A stretch of 64,000 nucleotides of DNA from Chelativorans multitrophicus (GTDB taxonomy: Bacteria > Pseudomonadota > Alphaproteobacteria > Rhizobiales > Rhizobiaceae). Under the pieces are notes generated by a model. The model did not search any database. It saw nothing but the letters and a program-made list of their open reading frames with translations, and had not been told where the DNA came from. Below are positions 61,551 through 64,000 of this stretch, one piece after another. Position numbers and translations under genes: made by a program. Each line of letters opens with the position of its first letter. Position 1 is the stretch's first letter. Where the stretch lies: the NCBI RefSeq assembly GCF_011317445.1, contig NZ_JAAAPL010000005.1:62001-126000 (forward strand), written 5' to 3'.

Positions 61551-62054
61551 CTAGCCCTCGCGCCTAGTTCTCCCACGTTTCGGCGAATCATCCACGCTGC
61601 TGTCCGGCGAAAGTTCCTCGATCATCATCAGAAGGTGTTGGGCCGTCGATGCCGGCAGATCGAGCATCCGCAGGATCAGCTTCAGCTTGACCTCTGCCTC
61701 CTGCTCGCTCTCTCCGAACAAATGTGGAGCGGCCGCATAGAGCGCCTCAATCGGCGAGAAATCGAGTAGCTCGGCTAGGTGAAGCAGCCGTGTGACCCTG
61801 AGCTTGGCGCCCGCCCGCTCATGCCGCGCGTAGATTTCGTGGTGAATGCCGACCATCATGCCGACCTGCTCGCGATTGAGGTTCTGCGCGTCGCGACGTT
61901 CGCGCAGATAGCGGCTCAGCTCTTCCTCCATTTCCAGAAGGCTGCGGACACCGTTGAAGCCCGGCTTGCGATAGATCGGCTTGTCGACCTCGGAGTCGTT
62001 CGTTTCGACAAGCCCGCGCCTGTCGATGTAAGTCTGTACGTCCTTGATCGCCAT
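61551..62054 (-). CDS. XRE-family transcriptional regulator
   Basis: 167 residues from ATG 62054; longer readings upstream lack support. A helix-turn-helix of the XRE/Cro type lies in the middle: LSRYLRERRDAQNLNREQVG and MVGIHHEIYARHERAGAKLR. The C-terminal part is helical. It probably controls transfer or maintenance genes of the element. It is 167 bp downstream of the RHH gene on the same strand. Confidence 0.8.
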   Translation of the reverse strand: MAIKDVQTYIDRRGLVETNDSEVDKPIYRKPGFNGVRSLLEMEEELSRYLRERRDAQNLNREQVGMMVGIHHEIYARHERAGAKLRVTRLLHLAELLDFSPIEALYAAAPHLFGESEQEAEVKLKLILRMLDLPASTAQHLLMMIEELSPDSSVDDSPKRGRTRREG

Positions 62055-62221
62055 CCGCTTGGCTCGACCCGAATCCGCTGCCGCAACCCCGTCAAAAAGA
62101 CGAGGAAACACCCCAAACTGGCTCAAAGTCCCCTAAAACAGAGCCAAAACGATTGTGTTCCTAGCAGGGATTCAGACTCAAGTTCAACTCGCCGTTCGAT
62201 CTAGCCGCGCCTGCGTTCCCT

Positions 62222-62575
62222 TCAATAGCCATTCGCGTCGAGAAACTGCCGGATGGCCTTTTCCATGATTGCCTGCATGGACGTGTCCATGTTGAACGAG
62301 GCCAGCTTCAGCCGCCTCTTGGTTTCTCGGTCCAGATTGACGTTCACGAAATGGCTTGCCCCTTTCATGCGAGCACGCTTCATCTGGCGCAGCGCCTTGC
62401 TCGCCTCCGTCTGCACCGTGCCCGCTTCCGGACGCTCTTTGCTGGTCGTATCCGATGTCGGAGCAGGCTCGCGTATCCTTTCCACGTACACTCTTGGCGG
62501 ACCCTCGGTCGCCGCCCGCTGCCTGCGCGGCGCGGTGGCGAATTCATCAAGCGAAAGGATTTCCTTGCCGCTCAT
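62222..62575 (-). CDS. Ribbon-helix-helix partition protein (ParG/CopG-like)
   Basis: 117 residues. The C-terminal third is a ribbon-helix-helix (HFVNVNLDRETKRRLKLASF then MDTSMQAIMEKAIRQFLDAN), preceded by a flexible Pro-rich N-terminus. The start overlaps the parA stop by four bases. A ParA followed by a small RHH centromere-binding protein is a type Ib partition pair, as in ParF-ParG. Confidence 0.82.
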   Translation of the reverse strand: MSGKEILSLDEFATAPRRQRAATEGPPRVYVERIREPAPTSDTTSKERPEAGTVQTEASKALRQMKRARMKGASHFVNVNLDRETKRRLKLASFNMDTSMQAIMEKAIRQFLDANGY

Positions 62576-63273
62576 GCAGCACGCCCCGCTGTCAACTCAC
62601 CTCGGAGCAATTCGTCGACTTCCTCCACCAGCGTCTGCGTCTCCCTCCGGGCCTTGGCGATCGCGTCCGTTACCTCCTGCATCTGAAGCGTTCCGATTCC
62701 GTTGTGGATGTCCTTGTAGACATTGCGCTCGAACACCTCGGTGCGAAACAGATAGGTTCCGACCTTGTCCTCGATGATCGGCCTGATCTTCCGGTAGAGC
62801 TCCGTGTGCCGCACGGTCACGGTGATCCGCGTCCGCAGCACGCCATGCCGGCATCCCCGCCCAAGCGCCTCGTTGACGCGCAGCACGTTCTCAAAGCTGT
62901 CGATGGCCCCGAGCACTTCGCGCTTTGACGGCTGGATCGGCGAAATCACCAGTTCGGCCGAAGCGATCACAGGGTCGACGATAGAAGAGTCTTCGCCTGG
63001 GGTGTCGATCAGCACGTGATCGAACGCTCGGCGGTGGTCATCCATCCAGCGCTCCAGCCCCTTTGCCGTCTTGTGGCTGTAGACCTCGATCCCCTCGGGC
63101 TGCGCATCCTTCTCCTGACAGTCCGTCCACCATTTCATCAGATTGTTGCGAGCGTCCATGTCGATCATGGCGACGCTCCCGCCACGCAAGGCATATTCGC
63201 CGGCGATGTTCATCAGCGCGGTAGTCTTGCCCGCGCCTCCCTTGCCGTTGATGGCGGCGATCACGACGGTCAT
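62572..63273 (-). CDS. parA: ParA-family partition ATPase
   Basis: 233 residues. The deviant Walker A motif KGGAGKTT (11-18, with the signature Lys at 11) follows MTVVIAAING, and the Walker B region is FDHVLIDTPGEDS. The small size without N-terminal HTH fits ParF/type Ib ATPases, which move DNA with an RHH partner, here the next gene. The AT-rich, repeat-containing region just upstream may hold both promoter and centromere. Confidence 0.88.
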   Translation of the reverse strand: MTVVIAAINGKGGAGKTTALMNIAGEYALRGGSVAMIDMDARNNLMKWWTDCQEKDAQPEGIEVYSHKTAKGLERWMDDHRRAFDHVLIDTPGEDSSIVDPVIASAELVISPIQPSKREVLGAIDSFENVLRVNEALGRGCRHGVLRTRITVTVRHTELYRKIRPIIEDKVGTYLFRTEVFERNVYKDIHNGIGTLQMQEVTDAIAKARRETQTLVEEVDELLRGELTAGRAA

Positions 63274-63442
63274 CGGTTCATCTCCACGAAAATGTGTTTC
63301 TACTCACACACGAATCCATATCCGTGTGGACGTGGATTCACATCGATATAGAAACACACGAACATGGAAAAACACAATTATATTGATATAGAAAAGCAGG
63401 CAAATTCACCTGATATCGCAAAAATCTATGTTATATCGGTTG
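63274..63442. other. AT-rich repeat region upstream of parA, candidate centromere/promoter
   Basis: The stretch is much richer in AT than its surroundings and contains repeated words: GATATAGAAA twice (63338 and 63382 areas), variants of CACACGAA twice, and GATATCG/TATATCGG. These look like operator or centromere repeats for the ParA/RHH pair. No gene is seen. Confidence 0.5.
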
Positions 63443-63518
63443 GCAGGATACGGAAAAATGTGATACATTTTTCCTGACGATCGAGGGACAAGCCCTCGAT
63501 CCGCGGCCTGCGGCCGCG
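63443..63518. other. Candidate origin of transfer (oriT)
   Basis: On the minus strand 63443-63449 reads TATCCTGCC, like the nic site of RP4 (TATCCTG/CC) and the Ti border core. Next to it is a perfect inverted repeat GGAAAAATGT-GAT-ACATTTTTCC (63452-63474), then two more: GATCGAGGG/CCCTCGATC (63479-63501) and CGCGGCC/GGCCGCG (63502-63518). The cluster lies just upstream of mobC and the probable relaxase, the normal oriT position. Confidence 0.55.
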
Positions 63519-63546
63519 ATCACCATGATCAAGGGTGAGAAACCCG

Positions 63547-63942
63547 ATGGCTGGCAGCCGATCCGCCACATCGAACCGGAAGGACAGGGTAGCGCATATC
63601 CGCTTCTCCCCGGCCGAGTTCAATGCTCTTGAGGCGGCAGCGAAGGCCGCCGGCATGACCGTTTCGGCGTTCGTCCGGTCGCTCTCGATGGAGGGCGCCG
63701 GCGTGCGACCTTTCCTCGGGGAGAGTGACCGTGCCGTCTTGGGCCTGCTTGCCGACGGAATGCGCGCAATCGGTGGAAACCTCAACCAGATCGCGCGCGG
63801 CATCAACACCGGCAGGATGCCTACCGAAGAAGACGTCGCAGGCAGCATCAAGGATGCGCATGGGGTGGCAACGGCTCTCGCTGTCGAGCTTGCTGAAATG
63901 ATCAGGCGCTCCGCGGCAACCCGGCGGGGGGAGGGCATCTGA
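63547..63942 (+). CDS. mobC: MobC-family relaxosome accessory protein
   Basis: 131 residues starting MAGSRSATSNRKDRVAHIRF. The RHH-like N-terminal part (FSPAEFNALEAAAKAAGMTV, SAFVRSLSMEGAG) and the MobC motif MRAIGGNLNQIARGINTGRM are clear. MobC binds oriT and helps the relaxase open the strand. A GTG at 63535 would add four residues. Its stop shares one base with the start of the next gene. Confidence 0.88.
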   Translation: MAGSRSATSNRKDRVAHIRFSPAEFNALEAAAKAAGMTVSAFVRSLSMEGAGVRPFLGESDRAVLGLLADGMRAIGGNLNQIARGINTGRMPTEEDVAGSIKDAHGVATALAVELAEMIRRSAATRRGEGI

Positions 63943-64000
63943 TGGAATTCTTTCCCGGCGCCTTCGAGCAGGAGTGGGAGCGCCGCCGCGCCATGTTGCT
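63942..64000 (+). CDS. Start of a downstream gene, probably a relaxase (partial)
   Basis: Nineteen codons are visible before the window ends (MEFFPGAFEQEWERRRAML). The one-base overlap with mobC (TGATG) indicates coupling. In related modules a relaxase/mobilisation nuclease gene follows mobC; too little is visible to confirm by motif. Confidence 0.4.
   Translation, partial: MEFFPGAFEQEWERRRAML

Overview
The window is GC-rich DNA from an alphaproteobacterium, most likely of the order Rhizobiales (Mesorhizobium/Phyllobacteriaceae-like). This is judged from protein style: BTLCP-type transglutaminase, DUF1173/DUF932/DUF1419/DUF736 plasmid-type genes, a ChrB N-domain protein and a Mur-like operator. 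No rRNA or tRNA gene was recognised. The replicon could be a plasmid or a chromosome carrying an integrative conjugative element; the sequence alone does not decide.

Region 1 (1-33 kb) is an envelope, thiol-redox and metal-handling island. It runs from a partial apolipoprotein N-acyltransferase and CcdA, through a SleB hydrolase, a methyltransferase, a yybP-ykoY-like Mn riboswitch with a broken mntP, a zinc-ribbon protein, a DsbA and a broken phospholipid methyltransferase, to a pseudoazurin. A minus-strand block follows with an FAD oxidoreductase, three L,D-transpeptidases, a parvulin, a second DsbA, a BTLCP peptidase and a PCu(A)C-like protein. Next come a MerR regulator, the Nramp transporter MntH behind a Mur-like box, an EEP-family protein and an OmpR/histidine-kinase pair. 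A tight operon then encodes a cation-efflux domain fused to an HflK-type SPFH domain, HflC, a second HflK and a membrane-anchored parvulin. Immediately downstream, behind a textbook MerR-type promoter with a 19-bp spacer, lies a Zn/Cd/Pb-type P-type ATPase with two HMA domains and a His-rich linker made of 90-bp tandem repeats. The island ends with PCu(A)C, SCO1, DsbB, DsbA and a DUF1624 membrane protein. Together the genes suggest metal efflux and copper delivery coupled to disulfide formation, prolyl isomerisation and cell-wall crosslinking.

Region 2 (33.5-64 kb) is the maintenance and transfer module of a conjugative element: a DUF1173 pseudogene and an intact DUF1173 copy, a DUF932 gene, a ParB-like protein, several small accessory proteins, a methylase/Strawberry-notch-type helicase, a Toprim protein, DUF2493 and DUF736 proteins, a WGR protein, an XRE regulator, an RHH/ParA pair, a candidate oriT, MobC and the start of a probable relaxase.

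The DUF932 gene is interrupted by an ~8.2-kb element (about 35474-43651). This element has imperfect terminal inverted repeats, three overlapping tyrosine-recombinase genes plus a small HTH gene (a Tn554/recombinase-trio style unit), and cargo of ArdC, a ChrB N-domain protein and a short cation-efflux transporter. Several genes are broken (mntP, the phospholipid methyltransferase, DUF1173, DUF932, one DUF736 copy), so the region shows both acquisition and decay.
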